Origin: Daucus carota subsp. sativus | Taxonomy: Eukaryota > Streptophyta > Magnoliopsida > Apiales > Apiaceae | Length of the DNA stretch: 64,000 nt | Direction of reading: 5' to 3' | NCBI RefSeq assembly: GCF_001625215.2 | Contig: NC_030387.2 | Span: 5,732,501-5,796,500, forward strand | Shown here: piece by piece, positions 1-13,162 of the stretch | Layout: each line of letters opens with the position of its first letter | Numbering within the stretch: position 1 is the first letter of the stretch | Notes under the pieces: generated by a model | Told to the model about the DNA's origin: nothing | Databases searched by the model: none | What the model saw: the letters and a program-made list of their open reading frames with translations, nothing else | Translations under genes and position numbers: made by a program

Positions 1-750
1 CAACAAATCACAAAACTCTAATAGTTAATCAACAAACTATATATTTATCACAATTCATCATATTTCGAAACTCATTCAAACCAATAACAAACAATCTTAT
101 TAATCAATCAAACGGAGATTGTGCACATAGATCCCACAATCATATACATAATTTCCATATTAAAATATTTTATTCAAGTTGAGAATTGGATTTTTCAAGC
201 AAAATCAAGATGGTTAACATTTATAATACATAAATTTGCAGGCAGATACATATAAAAGAGACTATGCGTATAGATAATTGAAATAAGGGTAGAGTTGAGA
301 GATGAAAACTTGTCCGCTCTATTTAGATCTGAATCGAAATTAATTAATGTATCCACAAATTCATCAATCTTCATGATATCGGACTCAAAATAATTCAAGC
401 ATTCCTTGTCAAATGGAGAAGAGATCAAAAGAAATATATACAATCGTTTCACCCTCATTTTTGATGACATCCATTATACTTTGAATATTTGTTTCTCTCT
501 CTCGATTGATTATTTTCATTGTAAATAGTATGGTCGAAGTCCCTGTTATGGTCTTCCTAATATATTAGGACGCAAAAAGTATACGATCCTATGATTTCCA
601 AAAGATAAGGTTAGTAAAGTGTGGAGTGCTGGAATGACAAATTAATTTCGAAGTCAGGAAGAGAAGTCTTAATTAAATCAGCTGCTTAAACACTTTCCAG
701 TTACACAATGAGTGTGTTTCTACTTCCATTGGAGATTACAAAAGATATAG
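1..750. other. No recognised gene at left edge
   Basis: AT-rich sequence. The only open frame of note (minus strand, 195-470, about 91 codons) has no family resemblance that I recognise and no splice context that would make it convincing. Nothing else is supported here. Confidence 0.5.
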
Positions 751-768
751 CTAAAAAGAACAATCTTT

Positions 769-1843
769 AAATATTGGTGGAGCTCGAATACTGGTTATGG
801 AAAGGGAATACACCGGATGAGTTGGGACTAGGGCTGTCAATGGATCAGATATCCAGTCTAATTCAATCCACGAGCTAATGGAGCGAATATGGATCATCAA
901 AAATAAAATCCAACCCGAAAAAAATCCGATCCAATATATATAGGATATGTATTTAATACGATCGGATCCGAAAATAATCCGATCCAAAAAAAATCCGATC
1001 CGACTTTTACACACACATATTATATATATTCACACACACACACACACACAATACTTGATTAACATGTTATATAAAATTTAATAAATAAAATCCAGGATAG
1101 AGCATTTGAATTTGAGTAGTTGGGTTTTTTAGACATTTGATTTGAGGGTTTTGTACTGTATTAGCAAGCTGTTTAAATTTTAAATTTCCATATTTTATCG
1201 GAGGAGGGTTTATAATATTTTAAAGTTATTATAGTGTTTCTAAATTCTAAACTCTTAAAATTTATTAATGACCTGTAATATTTGAACTGATGTGTTTTGT
1301 ATTTTAAAACGTTGAATTTTGATTTTATAAATTGTTATTATAGGTGACTTCAACCGATTGTTTATAGGTGAAGAATTTGTTTTCGTTTAAATATAAACGG
1401 AGCGGAGCTCCTATCCGAAAATCTGTGATCCTACGAATTAGGATATGGATCATGTTATAAACATTTTAGCTAAAATCCGATCTGAATTTGAATCCGATAA
1501 ATTAAACTGATCAAGATATGGATCAAGCCTGATCCGATCCATTGACACCCCTGTTTGAGAACATATGAGTAGGCACAAATCTATTGGTGGTATAAGATTT
1601 AGGAATTTTTGGGATTTCAATTTAGCGTTGCTTGGCAAGCAAGGATGGCGGTTCCTTACTAAACTGGATAGCTTGGTGAGTAGACTATACAAAGCTCGAT
1701 ATTTTCCATCAAAAGAAAGCATACATATAATTAGCCAACCTTGGTTGATTGAAGAGCATAATTCATATATTACACCTGTGTCACAAGCTTTTCAAAGCAA
1801 GGAAGTCTCCTCAATGTCTATGGATCGCAATGTTAGAAAATGA
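769..1843 (+). pseudogene. LINE (non-LTR) reverse transcriptase remnant, interrupted
   Basis: The plus-strand frame from about 1565 reads like the C-terminal part of plant non-LTR retrotransposon ORF2, with the typical stretches GGIRFRNF, FNLALLGKQGWR and LVSRLYKARYFP. The piece left of 829 fits the same protein just upstream (motifs WWSS and GIHRMSWD, about 775-828). An hAT-like element at 829-1553 separates the two pieces. Frames are broken and no catalytic YADD region is visible, so this is an old dead copy. Its outer limits are not visible. Confidence 0.65.
829..1553. mobile_element. hAT-like non-autonomous element inserted in LINE remnant
   Basis: The left end reads TAGGGCTGTCAATGGATC and the right end is its near inverted complement (GATCCATTGACACCCCTG), the layout of hAT-type terminal inverted repeats. 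Many short GGATCGGAT / CCGATCC motifs crowd both subterminal regions. The flanks TTGGGAC and TTGAGAAC look like a decayed target duplication. The element interrupts one LINE coding frame. A CA microsatellite lies inside at about 1031-1050. There is no transposase frame. Confidence 0.65.
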
Positions 1844-2425
1844 AAAGTTTAAGGCATATTTTTGATATGTTCTTGATATAATTTTCGGAAAGTAATAGTT
1901 GGAAGTTGTTCCTTGCTACGAGGACTTAAACTTTCATTTTTGGATCTAATTTTCTTAGTGAAATCAATTAAAAAATTGAGATGAAATGGCTAACTTGAAA
2001 TGAGTGTGTGGTTGATTAAGTTTTGTAAAAAGTTGAATACCACATAGATTTGATAATTAGAGCTGAACAAAAGGACCGGCTTGCTAGGCCCAGGACCGTT
2101 CCTAAAAAAGACCAGGCTTTTTTTCAACAAGCTGGACCGGGCTTTTCCAATTATCGGGCCGGGCCTGATAAATTATCAAAAATGAAGGATCAGAGCCAGC
2201 CTGATAGACTGGCCCGGTCTAACCGGGCTTTAACCCGGGCTTTTATTTTGTAAAAATAATTATAAACATATCTCTAATATATCACCGTTTCACCGACTCA
2301 AATACAGTCTACTCCGCTTCTCGACCTCCACTCGTCCGCTCACTTCCAGCAGCGTTCCGGTCACTGAAGCTCCGACGAAGGGCGATCTACTAGGCTTGCG
2401 GTCACTGAAGATCCGACAATCCACC

Positions 2426-2578
2426 GACAATGAAATGGGGCGATTCATCATGTCGGTCGAGCTGATAAATCACCCGATCTTCATCCAATTTCTCAACAAG
2501 TCCGCTCAAGAGCACGATTACGAGCAGAAAGCCGTGCTTCGGACCCCTTGCGTCGTCGTCGACCACCTGTTAAATTAG
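2426..2578 (+). pseudogene. SAUR (small auxin-up RNA) C-terminal fragment captured by transposon
   Basis: The plus-strand frame ending in TAA at 2576-2578 reads like the conserved SAUR domain: EMGRFIMSVELINHPIF, then FLNKSAQEHDYEQKAVL, then RTPC. In intact SAUR proteins these are the segments RFVVSAELLNHP, LLNRSAQEYGYEQ and RIPC. The frame has no ATG and lacks the N-terminal part of the family. It lies wholly inside the hAT-like element, which implies transduplication. Expression or function is not implied. Confidence 0.75.
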
Positions 2579-2716
2579 GGTTTGTTTTTGTGTTCATTTA
2601 TCACTCTATCTTTTCTAGGGTTTTATTTCTCTCTTTCTTATTTGCTGATTGTTTTATTTAGGGAGTTAAGAAGCTGAATGCATCTAAGTGAATGGTGGGA
2701 TTCTGGTGTGCCATTT

Positions 2717-3101
2717 AGGGATGGGCATCGGGTCACTTCGGGTCGGGGATTGCTATATCCGGCCCCGATCCCCGAATCCAATCCTAATACCCATCCCCGG
2801 CCTGATTCCCATCGGGGATTATTTTTCGATCCCCATACCCGGCCCGATCGGGATTCGGGGATACCCGCGGTGATTCGAGGATTTTTAATTTAAATCAAAA
2901 TTTATATTTAAATACTTAAATTCATAATTTTTATTAGTTTTTAGTATGTCTAATTAATACCTAATTTTTAAATTTAAACAAATCTTCAATGATTTAATTA
3001 TAACATGATAGAATTAAATATTAAAATTTATTTCAATAAGCAGGTGATGTGAAAATCCATGACTGAAGTTGCACATAAAGGGGTATATAAACATATTAAT
3101 A

Positions 3102-3146
<45 letters not shown>

Positions 3147-3382
3147 TAATATATATAATATAATTATCGGGTCGGGGATCGGGCCGACAATCGGGGAAAA
3201 TCGGGTAGGGGATCGGGGATCGGATCGGGGGAATGTGAAAAACCGTACCCAGCCCGATCCCTGATTTTTTTCCAAAGTCGTCCTCGTTCCCCGGCCCGTA
3301 CCCGAAAAAATCCCCGAATCTCCACACCATTCGGTGCGGGGATCGGGTCGGGATCGGGCGGGTCGGGATTAATGACCATCCC
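2717..3382. mobile_element. GC-rich-ended hAT-like element, nested copy A
   Basis: Ends AGGGATGGGCATC and GATTAATGACCATCCC form an imperfect inverted repeat. Both subterminal regions are packed with GATCGGG/CCCGATCC motifs and the middle is AT-rich with a TA microsatellite at about 3104-3142. A second copy with the same ends and core is at 49232-49953. It is nested inside the SAUR-carrying element, so it inserted later. No clear target duplication was found. Confidence 0.65.
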
Positions 3383-4224
3383 AAGCAGCCGTGCACATAT
3401 TCACATAATCACATGGAGCAGCAGGCCATCAGTGCATTACATGCATTATTTTATATTTGTGTAATAACTATAGACGTGTTATATATTGTTGTAATAACTA
3501 ATAATTGTAGATTGCACAAACTCGATACAATGTAGTATATTAAATGTAAACAAGTCAATTATTTAAATTGAGCAACTCCTGTTTTTATGATATTTTAGTT
3601 TTATTCCCCGGCTTTTGTCCAGGCTTTTTGGGCTTTTACCTGAACTTGCTGCCAGGCTTTAATCTGGGATTTAACTGGACCAGATTATTTTCCGGGCCGG
3701 GCCGGATCAGGTTTTTTTTTTTGTAAAATTAAGGCCTTGTAAGGACTTGCAGGCCAGTCCTGGACCGGTTCGGGCTTTTTATCGGGCCTATCCAGACGGG
3801 TTTTTTAAGCCCAGTCTTTTTGTTCAGCTCTATTGATAATGAGAGATTGGTTGCTTTATAGTCCATCACATCCTTAATTCTTCTCTCAAGCTCATCACAT
3901 TTTTATCTGCCTTAGCCTAATTAGAATATACTTGCAAAATGTAAAAGAACTTGGGATAAGATCTCACGGTTATCTAGTACTTTACAGAGTTTAATCTAAT
4001 GAAAAAGAATTTTTTGTGTTGGTATATACTTGTAGATTGTAAAAGAATTGGGATAACATCCCATAGTTATGTAGTCCTTTCTCGAATGTAATCTAATGAA
4101 AAAGGGAAAGAATCTGTTATTTAAAATTTTGTGCTTCCTTAGTTGGATCTTGTAACTGCCTTTAAGAAGAGGGTTCCCAGAATCTATGTTTCAAATTATA
4201 TTTTAAATAAGTTCGCTACTATGC

Positions 4225-4525
4225 AATACAGCCTCCGCCCCTCGATAGTATTCATTGGAGACGTGGACACGACACACACTTCCTCTCGATAGTATCCATT
4301 GAAGACGGGGACGCGACACACACTTCTTGAATTGTATACATCGGGGAACGGGGATGCGGACATACTTTAATATTCTTGTAAAATATAGTTGTGTAATTTA
4401 TTTTTAAGATTTTATTTTTCTGAATTAAAATTTCGATGTTAAATTCTTATTCAAAAAAAAAATTAAAATTATAAGTCACGAAAGCATATTTTATAAGAGT
4501 ATTAAAATGCGTATCGAGCAGTTAA
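4225..4525. repeat. Degenerate Stowaway-related relic with short tandem repeats
   Basis: Two near-identical units of about 45 bp (around TCGATAGTAT...CATTG...GACG...CGACACACACTTC) are followed by a third, diverged unit and then a core (ATATAGTTGTGTAATTTATT, later AAAATGCGTATCGAGCAG) shared with the Stowaway elements at 20989-21239 and 39533-39783. No intact termini are visible. The rest of 3841-5175 shows nothing recognisable apart from the presumed 3' UTR of the TGA gene. Confidence 0.45.
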
Positions 4526-5175
4526 AAACGTATAGAATCAAATGAAACAGAAATCCAAATTAACAAAATTTGATAGTTTGCAGCCAAAATGAAGACTTCA
4601 TAAACCACACTCAAATAAACACGGTCTTTTATAAACATGTTATCAGCCAGGCCAAAAGTTAAAGAAGATTCAAGTATATCTACACTTCCATCCGCGAAAA
4701 ATGGAAAAACATCAGAACAATAGATCCCATTACATCTCAAACTTGGTAATTAACCATAAACCGAAGTAAAATAAGTTTAGACGATTCAAATAGACCATTA
4801 CTGCAATAGTCAGAAGTGATGCCAATCATTGTGGCTGTATTATTGAAGCAAAGTCGCAGAACCATGACCATACAACTCTTGATTTCAACAAACATACCGA
4901 CACGGCAGACTAATGTGGCTAAATTACATTACAAACCGGACAAGACCCTACAACCATACAGCAAATACAATTATAATAATCAATACACAGGTAATATTTG
5001 TTAACAAACTATGATGTTAAAGCTACACTTCAGGTTTATATCCTAAACTTTAGGGGTAATTGTTAAAACGCCCAATAACTGCACAGGCAGAATCTTCAAT
5101 CCTATATTGTACAACAGTGAAGACACACTTGAGAAGATTCATCATCTTTCGCAAAACAGAAGGATGGTGTTTATT

Positions 5176-8100
5176 TTACTCCCGTGGTCGGGCAAGCCAG
5201 AGAGAGCTAAGAGCTCGGAGTCTAGAGAAATAATCGCTAATAGCTAGGACAGCACGAGCTGACTGCCGAGTAGTTAATATACCATGCAATTGTTGAAGGG
5301 TCTGTTGTCTCAAATTATCTGCCTGTTATTAACATAAATCAATTTCATTACTTTTTTTATTGCATTAATCTTTATATCAAAAAGTCAAAAACGTGTGTGC
5401 TTGGTGAAAAATGCCAACCTGTCGAATAAAATTTTCAAGAGTTCCTAGCTTCCCCATGGCCATGGCCATTTGCCCCATGTAATTTGCAACATTTTCTGAT
5501 GAATTCGAGGGTCCAAGAGATCCAGCTAGTGTGTCAGCCAATGACTGCTGCAATGCTTCCATCCCTTGAGATAGAGCATCTTCAGCCTGTTGAGATGACT
5601 GCTGCAAGTTGCTGATGGACAATAACTGCTGCTCAGTCAGAGGCTCTAACTGACTTATAAGCAGCTACAACCATAGTAGTTCAGATTTTAGAAGAATGTC
5701 ATAGATAGAATTGACTCAAGTAAAAGTGGAAAAAGTAAGGACCGTGCAGTATTAAAAAAGGAATGACCACATCCAATTATACACAACAATAGTTACAGTT
5801 GACAGTACAATTCTTTGAAGCATACAAGTAAAGACGTAGTAATAGCAGTAAATTATATATATAAGCTAAATGTTAGTAACAGAACTATGAAAGATACAGG
5901 ACAGACAGTAGGACCTGGTCATGTCTGTATGTTGCACGATATCAGCTTCTGACTTGACCCAGAAGATGAAAAGACTAATGAGGCTTGAAATTTCTAGGGG
6001 GGGAAAATGAAGTTTCAAACCACTTGTTCTTCAAGAGCAGGGGATTCACCAGACCAACAAAATGCATAATGAGCAATCCACAAGAATATTGATTTCTAAG
6101 TTAAGGAAAATTCCGTAACTTGTACTACAATATTACAAGGAAAGCACATGAAAGGTGGACAAAGAGTACAAGCTCATAGAACAAGACCTAAGAATTTTAA
6201 GAGGGATAATTCTATCAAAGCGAACAAATAGAAGGCGTGACGGAATGGCCTAGTGGTTAGGGCTAGGTCATGGGATCAATTCTTGCTCACCCCGAGACAT
6301 ATCAGAATAGATACTAATTTGTAAGGCATACAAGTCCAATTTTCAAAAAATAGACACAAAAAACATAACTTTAGCAGTCACATACAGCCTCTGGAACCTG
6401 GCCTACAAACACTCACCTTAAGGATTTCAGATGTACGAAATCCACCAAGCCACAAGAAACACCTCTCAGCAGGAGTTTTCCACATTCCTGACAAGATATG
6501 GAAGACATCCGCTTTAGCAGCATCACCTTTTATCCTAAATATCTCATCATAATGTGCCAATACTCCATCAACGATAATGCGAAGTTCAGCATCGCCCGCA
6601 TGGGAGTTCACGGCTCCTCTCAGTTCATTGACTCGCCTGTTGTGCTCTTCCAACCATCGAGCATATTCTACATCAAATGCTAAGGCTCCTGCAACATGAC
6701 ATGATTAACAAAACCATACATATCAGGAAATTATACGGAATCAAAAGATTTGTCGCTGAAACCATTTTCCATGGTCCAAATTAGAGATCAGATGCTGAAA
6801 GTTGTAAATTTCGAAAAGAGACAAACAGATAAACCACTGCTTATTAATTGGCAGTTCAGCAGGAAGGTTGTACAATGGAACCCACTAACTAGATACTATT
6901 TCACTATGCCCTAAGGAGCCAAGTACACCCACTAGTACATCATTCTAAGAGAGAGTAGTTAACAATGGTTTTAATTCCTTGCAGAAATAACAGGTGCACT
7001 ACCAAAACCAATATATAAATTAGAAGATATTAGAGCTTCATATGCGATTAAGAATTAATGGCCAACATCTGAGCATTAAATTCCTATTTGATTCTTCATT
7101 AAAAGAAATATTAGACAGCATGAAAAGACAGCACATACGGTATGGATTGGGTGGAGGAGAAACTGCAAAAAGTTTGGAGGGCTTAACAATCAAGGATTTG
7201 CCTCTATCTAATAAATCAACGAGTCCATAATGGTTGAAAAGATTCACCTTCAAGATCAACAAGTGATATATTATGGCAACACATATTTGTATAGAGAGCT
7301 ACTGGTTTCATTGGATTTTCTTATGATGCACACCTCCCAAAAGCAGAGATAGCAGTACCGACACTCATGAGAAAGTCTTGTGCAATAGGACACACCAAAC
7401 ATTTTTGAACTGGTGGATATATTGGCTTGCAAAAGAGATCTATCATCTCAGGTCTCACCTCAGACATTAGAAGATGCTCTTATGTTCACACATATGCAGA
7501 TGATGACAGATTAAATGATTTTTTGGTCCTAAAATCCTTCGCTAAATAAATAAAAATATACAAAACCAATGTTAGCAAGTAGTCTTCAACTATATTGCAT
7601 TGATTGATTAAATGTTCATTTGGTATTTTGAAAAGTTATCTTGGTTGCTGTAAACTAAGGTTTTGTATCGGGCTTGATAATTATGTGCATGCCCCTCCCC
7701 CTCCACGTCGCCTTCTCAATCTTGCAGACAGGGTGAATATATTGTAACCCCATGCCAGTGATTGGACGGAGCTAATTAACTCTTTAGCACATTTGCAATG
7801 CTTGTAGCTTTATTGGTTTTTCCAACTCTTTTAATCTCAAATCCTTACCTATGCATTTCCAGAATCATTTTTGGTGATGAAAAAGGAGGATGGGTAACCA
7901 TTACAAATACAAACTGTGCAGTGAGTTTAAGCTTAAACATGTCCATATCCGTATTATATTTGTCATGTGAGTACCTTGGTCACAACTCTTTTAATCCTAT
8001 CCTTACATCCATTCATCTGGATGTTGTTAATATATACATGTCAGCTTTTTCATTGGCTAAAATATATATAGACCATATTATCTAAAGGAAATAGATTATT

Positions 8101-11100
8101 TCTAATCAAATTCAAAGAAAGGAAAGAAGTTTTTCATACCATTACCACTCATCGTTTGAGATTGATCTCCTGAACTTGAAATGAATATGCCCTTCAAGAA
8201 AGAAATGGATGATTGATAAATTAGAAGATAACTTAAGATAGTGAGAATGAAACGAGTTACGAATCATACCTGCTGCCTAGCTCGTTGAAGTTCTTGTTCA
8301 AGCTGGGTCAGCTTCATCCTACTGCTCTCAAGCTGCTGGACATAAGCCTGAAATAACAAGAATGTATACATAAGAGGCAGAGGCACATTTCATCACTTAA
8401 AGAAACACATAAAGTCACCCACAACACTTTAATTGGATAGCAGATAACTTCGTGAAGCTACACCTTTTCAAGGGATCAGTATTCCTAATCATCGTCATAA
8501 AATCTTTGCTGAATAATATTCTTTACACTTGACGATACAACCATTTTAGAATAGTGCATGTATATAAGATTTTAAAATTCAGATAAAATATCCAGGAAGC
8601 TAGAAGGGTATAAAGAATGGCTTACTCTCTAGCTTAATGGTTACAATTTTAACCTGATTTTCCCATCACAGTTCAAGCTACACAAATGGTTCTCACTCAT
8701 TGTATAATTTCTATAACTAGCCGAAAGACACTTACAAGTTAAAACGACCTGTAACGACTCACAAAGCAAACCAGGAAACAAAGAAAGAAATATTCGAATG
8801 ACAAAGCCAACCATAATGTACTACTCTCAATAAGTAGTGTTAAGATCATTCAGAAAATAGAGTAATCTTGATAAGATGGTGCAATTGCTAAAATTCAATT
8901 TCCTGTTCCGTAGTGGTTCTTTTCAAACACACAAGAAACAATATTCTTGTCTGTTCATTCCTGCAAATATGTTCCTTTGGTAACTGACATGTGAGAGTTG
9001 TTTTCAACAGCTATTTAGTCTCTACTCTCCTTGCTCGGGTTTAAATACATATTAAGTTAGCTGATGAAATTCTCTCATAATACATGTAAAGGCCTTTCTG
9101 TTAACACAATCAAAAGATGTCTAGATGTGCCCCTTGGTACAAGATGATTGGACATGTTAGATGAATTATTGCATGTGGAAAGGACATGAGAGCTGTGTTC
9201 TTGGTTTGAAGGGATGATTGCTGAGGTCCCAAAATTAGTTTCCTCGAATATAAACATACAATTTACTCATTGCAGCCTTCTGAGTGGTGTCCAAAACCAA
9301 ATCTGCACAAAATTGACCCAAAGCATACTGTCCGACTTAAGGTGTGTTTGTAGCGCAATACGGCAATAGACTATTACAAAGGAAAAAACAAACCCTCATG
9401 CTTAACATCAGTACTAAACCGGCAAATTTTAAAGGAATGATATAACTTGCTTCTCTAGTAAGCACAAGAACAAAACATTTACCTCGTGGTACCCCTTCTA
9501 ACCCTGAGTTATTTTTCTCTTTCCACCATGAGTTATAATTCTCTTTCCACTTTCCATCTTCAACTGAATCTATAATTATCGATTTTTCAGATTTAAATAT
9601 TCTTAATTCCTAGAAAACAGATCTTTTTTATACACAAGATTTTTACTTCCAGAAGATGGATACAGCAATAATCTCCCAGAGAGTTTGTCCCTCTACAGAC
9701 TATGACTAGTCGACTACAGATCTGTTTGTTCCAACTACGAATGAAACTCGTGCTGACCTGAAACGGTTACTAGTGATGGAGGAGATGACTACTTGACCAA
9801 AAAGAATAATAAAAGACTGTGGTTGATCCTTTAATACAAAAAAAAAAAACATGTTTGTAGTCACAAGCGCTGACAATAAAGGTAAGGTGGAAAAGATAAA
9901 GGAAGTCTCATTGTTTATAAGTTCACTTTAGCTATGGAGCCGATGACCTTTGTTCTGGTAAAAAAAGGGGTTTGGTTTATGGATACAAACTGGAAACTTA
10001 GAGACTTGGAAAAAGAACAAATATAAATCTGTCATTTGGACATGAAGAATGACTTGAGTTGATAAGGGCTGCATGTCATAAAGCTTCTTGTGTGGTCTTA
10101 ACTCTTAAGCAATTGCATAACATGGTTCACGCGATTCCTGTCAAACCAAAATGATCTCCCGGATATTGGAACCATGGTTAAGATTTGATTTGTATTTCTC
10201 CCAAACCAATGTAAATGCATAAATCTCAAGAAACACTGCAGAGAAGGTAAAATTATAGTTTTATGATAAACGTGAATGGTATGAATGCTTTCTCAAGAAA
10301 CTGTGGCAGAGAGCTGCTCAATGGTATGAATGCTTTCTCCTGTCTTGTTAGACTTTGAGACAGTTCTCTGAATCCTAGGATACCAGAAAGGTGCACCTAG
10401 TAAGAGTTTATCGTTAAAGGGAGGGGGTAATACAAAGAAATGCTTGCACAACTGTGTATCAAGCAAAGGTCTATAGGGCAAAAAATCTACTTTTTACGTC
10501 AGAATTATTGGAAGCAGACTTGCCACTTGGGGAATTGGGGAAAAAAACTGTAGTGGTAAAACAGCAGTATATTTCATACTAGTTGCTCATGATGACCGGT
10601 AGACACTGTTGATAGACTAATAGAAGACGTAAAGATCTCCACACCATCACCTATCAAGGTTAAATGTAATAACTAATAAGGAGGCATCCCTCTATACTGC
10701 TCATAAACTGATCTTGCACAAAATAACTACACACGCAGAGATGAACATATGGTTCTACACATAATGGGACAATTGGCGTTCAAAAGAGACAATTGTGTAA
10801 TATAAAGGGAGAGCCGAACGAGAAAGAAAATTATCACTCCAGCTGGGCAGGAGTGTTCAAACTGTAATAAAAAATACAGACAAATACCAAATTCCTAGAA
10901 AATTGCCTAAGCAGCATATAACACAAATCCTAGTGAATGATTACCCAGCCACCACCATATTTGTTTCGGTTCACTCATTTTTCGCTTGAAGCCATGCATG
11001 AGTTATGAAGCAATTTAAATCTAAACAGGGAGGGAAAGTAACAGTGACTTTTCCTAGCGATACTGTGATATTTCATTAGACTTGTAATCACTATCCCTAT

Positions 11101-12700
11101 ATATTTAATTGTAGTCCCTGCAGAGATGATTCATTTCGATAATAAATCTTGAGACTCGTACAGACATAAATATCAAAGCCAAATAAAAATCTGGGAGTGC
11201 AGTAATAACTACAAACTCATGCCTAAGTTACAGAATCAACATCTTTGATGCTCTCTTTCAATGACTGAATAAAATCGTAATAGTAATAACTATTAACTAC
11301 AGAAAATCAATTGTTGGTTGTAACATAGTGATGGTTAAATATGGGTATCATGCAAGATCTGGAGATGTCTTTAAAAAATAATCCACAATCTTACTAATAT
11401 TTGGTGAATGGTTACACGCTGGCCATGCAGGCAGAGTGGAACTGGATATAGAAAGAAAGATAAACTTAGGACAAATAATCAAATCCTCGGCGTTCATGTT
11501 GCAAAATTATTGACACATACATAGATGTGTTAAAATGTGAGATACAACATTACATTTATGCAGGTACATGAACCTGAATAAAAATCAATTTAATAGTCAA
11601 CTCTTGACATATACTCCAGGACATATCTTCTAATATCAAGAATCATACATAAAGATCGTGTTTGGCTATGCTTTCTTAAACAAAATAAGAAAAAAGCGCA
11701 ACACAAAAAGGAATATTTAGTAACATCCTAATATCATCCTGAATGATTAACTAATCACATGTAATATATCAACTAAAAATCACATATAACTGTAACATTT
11801 CTTTCCCTCAACACCTGACACCAGATCATTAACTAACATAATATCTTACAAATTTCAAAACGGAAGTACCTATATTAAAAATCAAATCTCTGCACAATTT
11901 AAATGCTTACAAAACTACATGCTTCTATATTATTTATTAAAGGATGTGCCTTATTATCAATCAAGGAGAGTCGCAACATTCTACTTATTTAATCCACCAT
12001 AATTAGGTCATCTTCCTATTAACTACTTTTCCTGTTTTTGTCCCCTTCATTTTTCAACATATGGTCTCAGTTAAAAAAGATTCCTACTTCGGAAAACACT
12101 GACATAAATCCGGAAAAAGCACAACGATTTTCAAAGAGATTTTGGACAACAAAAAAACTATATGAACTAACCTTTTTCCGTAACCTGCTTTTTCTTGCAG
12201 CTTCACGATTTTGAGCAAGCCGACGAAGAGTCTGCCAAATATATTATTTATTATTTAGCAAGTAATTTGAATTAGTATATAAAGTTATATACTAATGTGC
12301 ATACATCTATCTATACATTTTAGAGGAATTTAAAAATATACAATATTATAATAACCAACAATGGAACAGCGAAAACCTTTTGATCCCTTGACTTGTCACT
12401 GGCATCAGAAACTACAACCCCCTGACTGTTGTGGAACTGAACATGAACATTCAAAATTAAGAAGATTGTATCGTCTATTAGTAAAAAAATATAAATAGGA
12501 ACACCCAAAATAAAGCTGGAACAGAACAGCTACTCATAATACTGTGATTAATAGAAACATATCTTTAGCAAAAATAGTATTTATCTAAAGCATCAAGTGT
12601 GATGCATAACGTTAAGTGCAGGGACCATTACCCCCAATGCCTTATCATCGGTGTCTCCATCTGTAGAAGAATCGCTTCTAGGACTTGCATCTGCCATCAT
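5176..12700 (-). CDS. TGA2: TGA-type bZIP transcription factor, clade II (TGA2/TGA6-like)
   Basis: A nuclear bZIP factor that binds TGACG (as-1) motifs and, in the TGA2/5/6 clade, works with NPR1 in salicylate-dependent and detoxification gene control. Eight coding exons read 12632-12700, 12377-12436, 12172-12231, 8270-8347, 8140-8191, 6417-6688, 5419-5664 and 5176-5322; all junctions are GT-AG and phases agree, giving 327 residues (Arabidopsis TGA2 has about 330). The start MMADASPRSD matches the clade's N-terminus. The basic region NREAARKSRLRKK is at about residues 51-63, with the leucine zipper AYVQQLESS... following. The DOG1 domain contains RWLEEHNRRVNELR, LRIIVDGVLAHYDEIFR and GMWKTPAERCFLWLGGFR. 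The protein ends LSSLWLARPRE, as in the family. TGA2 and TGA6 cannot be separated by eye. Intron 3, between basic region and zipper, is 3.8 kb. Confidence 0.95.
6234..6350 (+). mobile_element. tRNA-derived SINE in TGA intron
   Basis: A tRNA-like head (ATGGCCTAGTGGTTAGGGC, an A-box-like stretch) is followed by a tail CTCACCCCGAGACATATCAG and TTGTAAGGCATACAAG that is shared almost word for word with the better preserved SINE at 20364-20501. The B box is eroded (GGGATCAATTCTT). A short A-rich end follows. Target duplications are unclear. It lies in the intron between the DOG1-domain exon and the exon before it in genomic order, sense on the plus strand and antisense to the gene. Confidence 0.6.
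8348..12171 (-). other. Long TGA intron 3, no recognisable content
   Basis: A 3.8 kb intron separating the basic region exon from the leucine zipper exon. I see only AT-rich sequence, no open frame resembling a known protein and no clear element termini. Confidence 0.6.
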
Positions 12701-13080
12701 GGATTCAAAAGATAATGTTGCCCAAGATTAAGTGAAATGTCGTAATTAAATCCTCTAAGATGGGCCGAACCAAATCCCAATCTGACTGCAAAGTAAAAAG
12801 TACTTCAGGGTTGCTAACTGACTCTGCAAAGAGATGTATAGTAAAAGAAATTACAGCAATAAACAAATCCCTTTTAACTCAAAAGATTCAAGCGTGAATT
12901 CAATAATGAAAAACCTGTAGCTAATGCTTTTTCCTTAATAAGTTTGATAAGACAGAATGCATAATCATTTAATTACACAAGGCAGCAACATCTTGAGATT
13001 CTCTTAAATGAAGCTAATATAGGGAAACACAATAAAGCTTGCATATTTAGAACAGATGTGGTTCCTTAATTATGCATATA

Positions 13081-13162
13081 GCGAGGGAGGGAGGGAGGGA
13101 GGGAGGGAAGGAGAGAGGAGAGGGAGAGAGGGGGGGGAGAGAGAGAGAGAGAGAGAGGGAGA

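Larger units (their letters stand above)
2058..3832. mobile_element. hAT-like element carrying a SAUR gene fragment
   Basis: The ends are near-perfect inverted repeats: TAGAGCTGAACAAAAGGACC on the left and the complement of TAGAGCTGAACAAAAAGACT on the right. The element is flanked by a perfect 8-bp direct repeat TTGATAAT (2050-2057 and 3833-3840), the target duplication length of hAT transposons. Subterminal regions are rich in GGCCCGG / CCGGGC motifs. The interior holds a SAUR-like gene fragment (about 2426-2578) and a second, nested element (2717-3382). No transposase frame is present, so it is non-autonomous. Confidence 0.8.
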
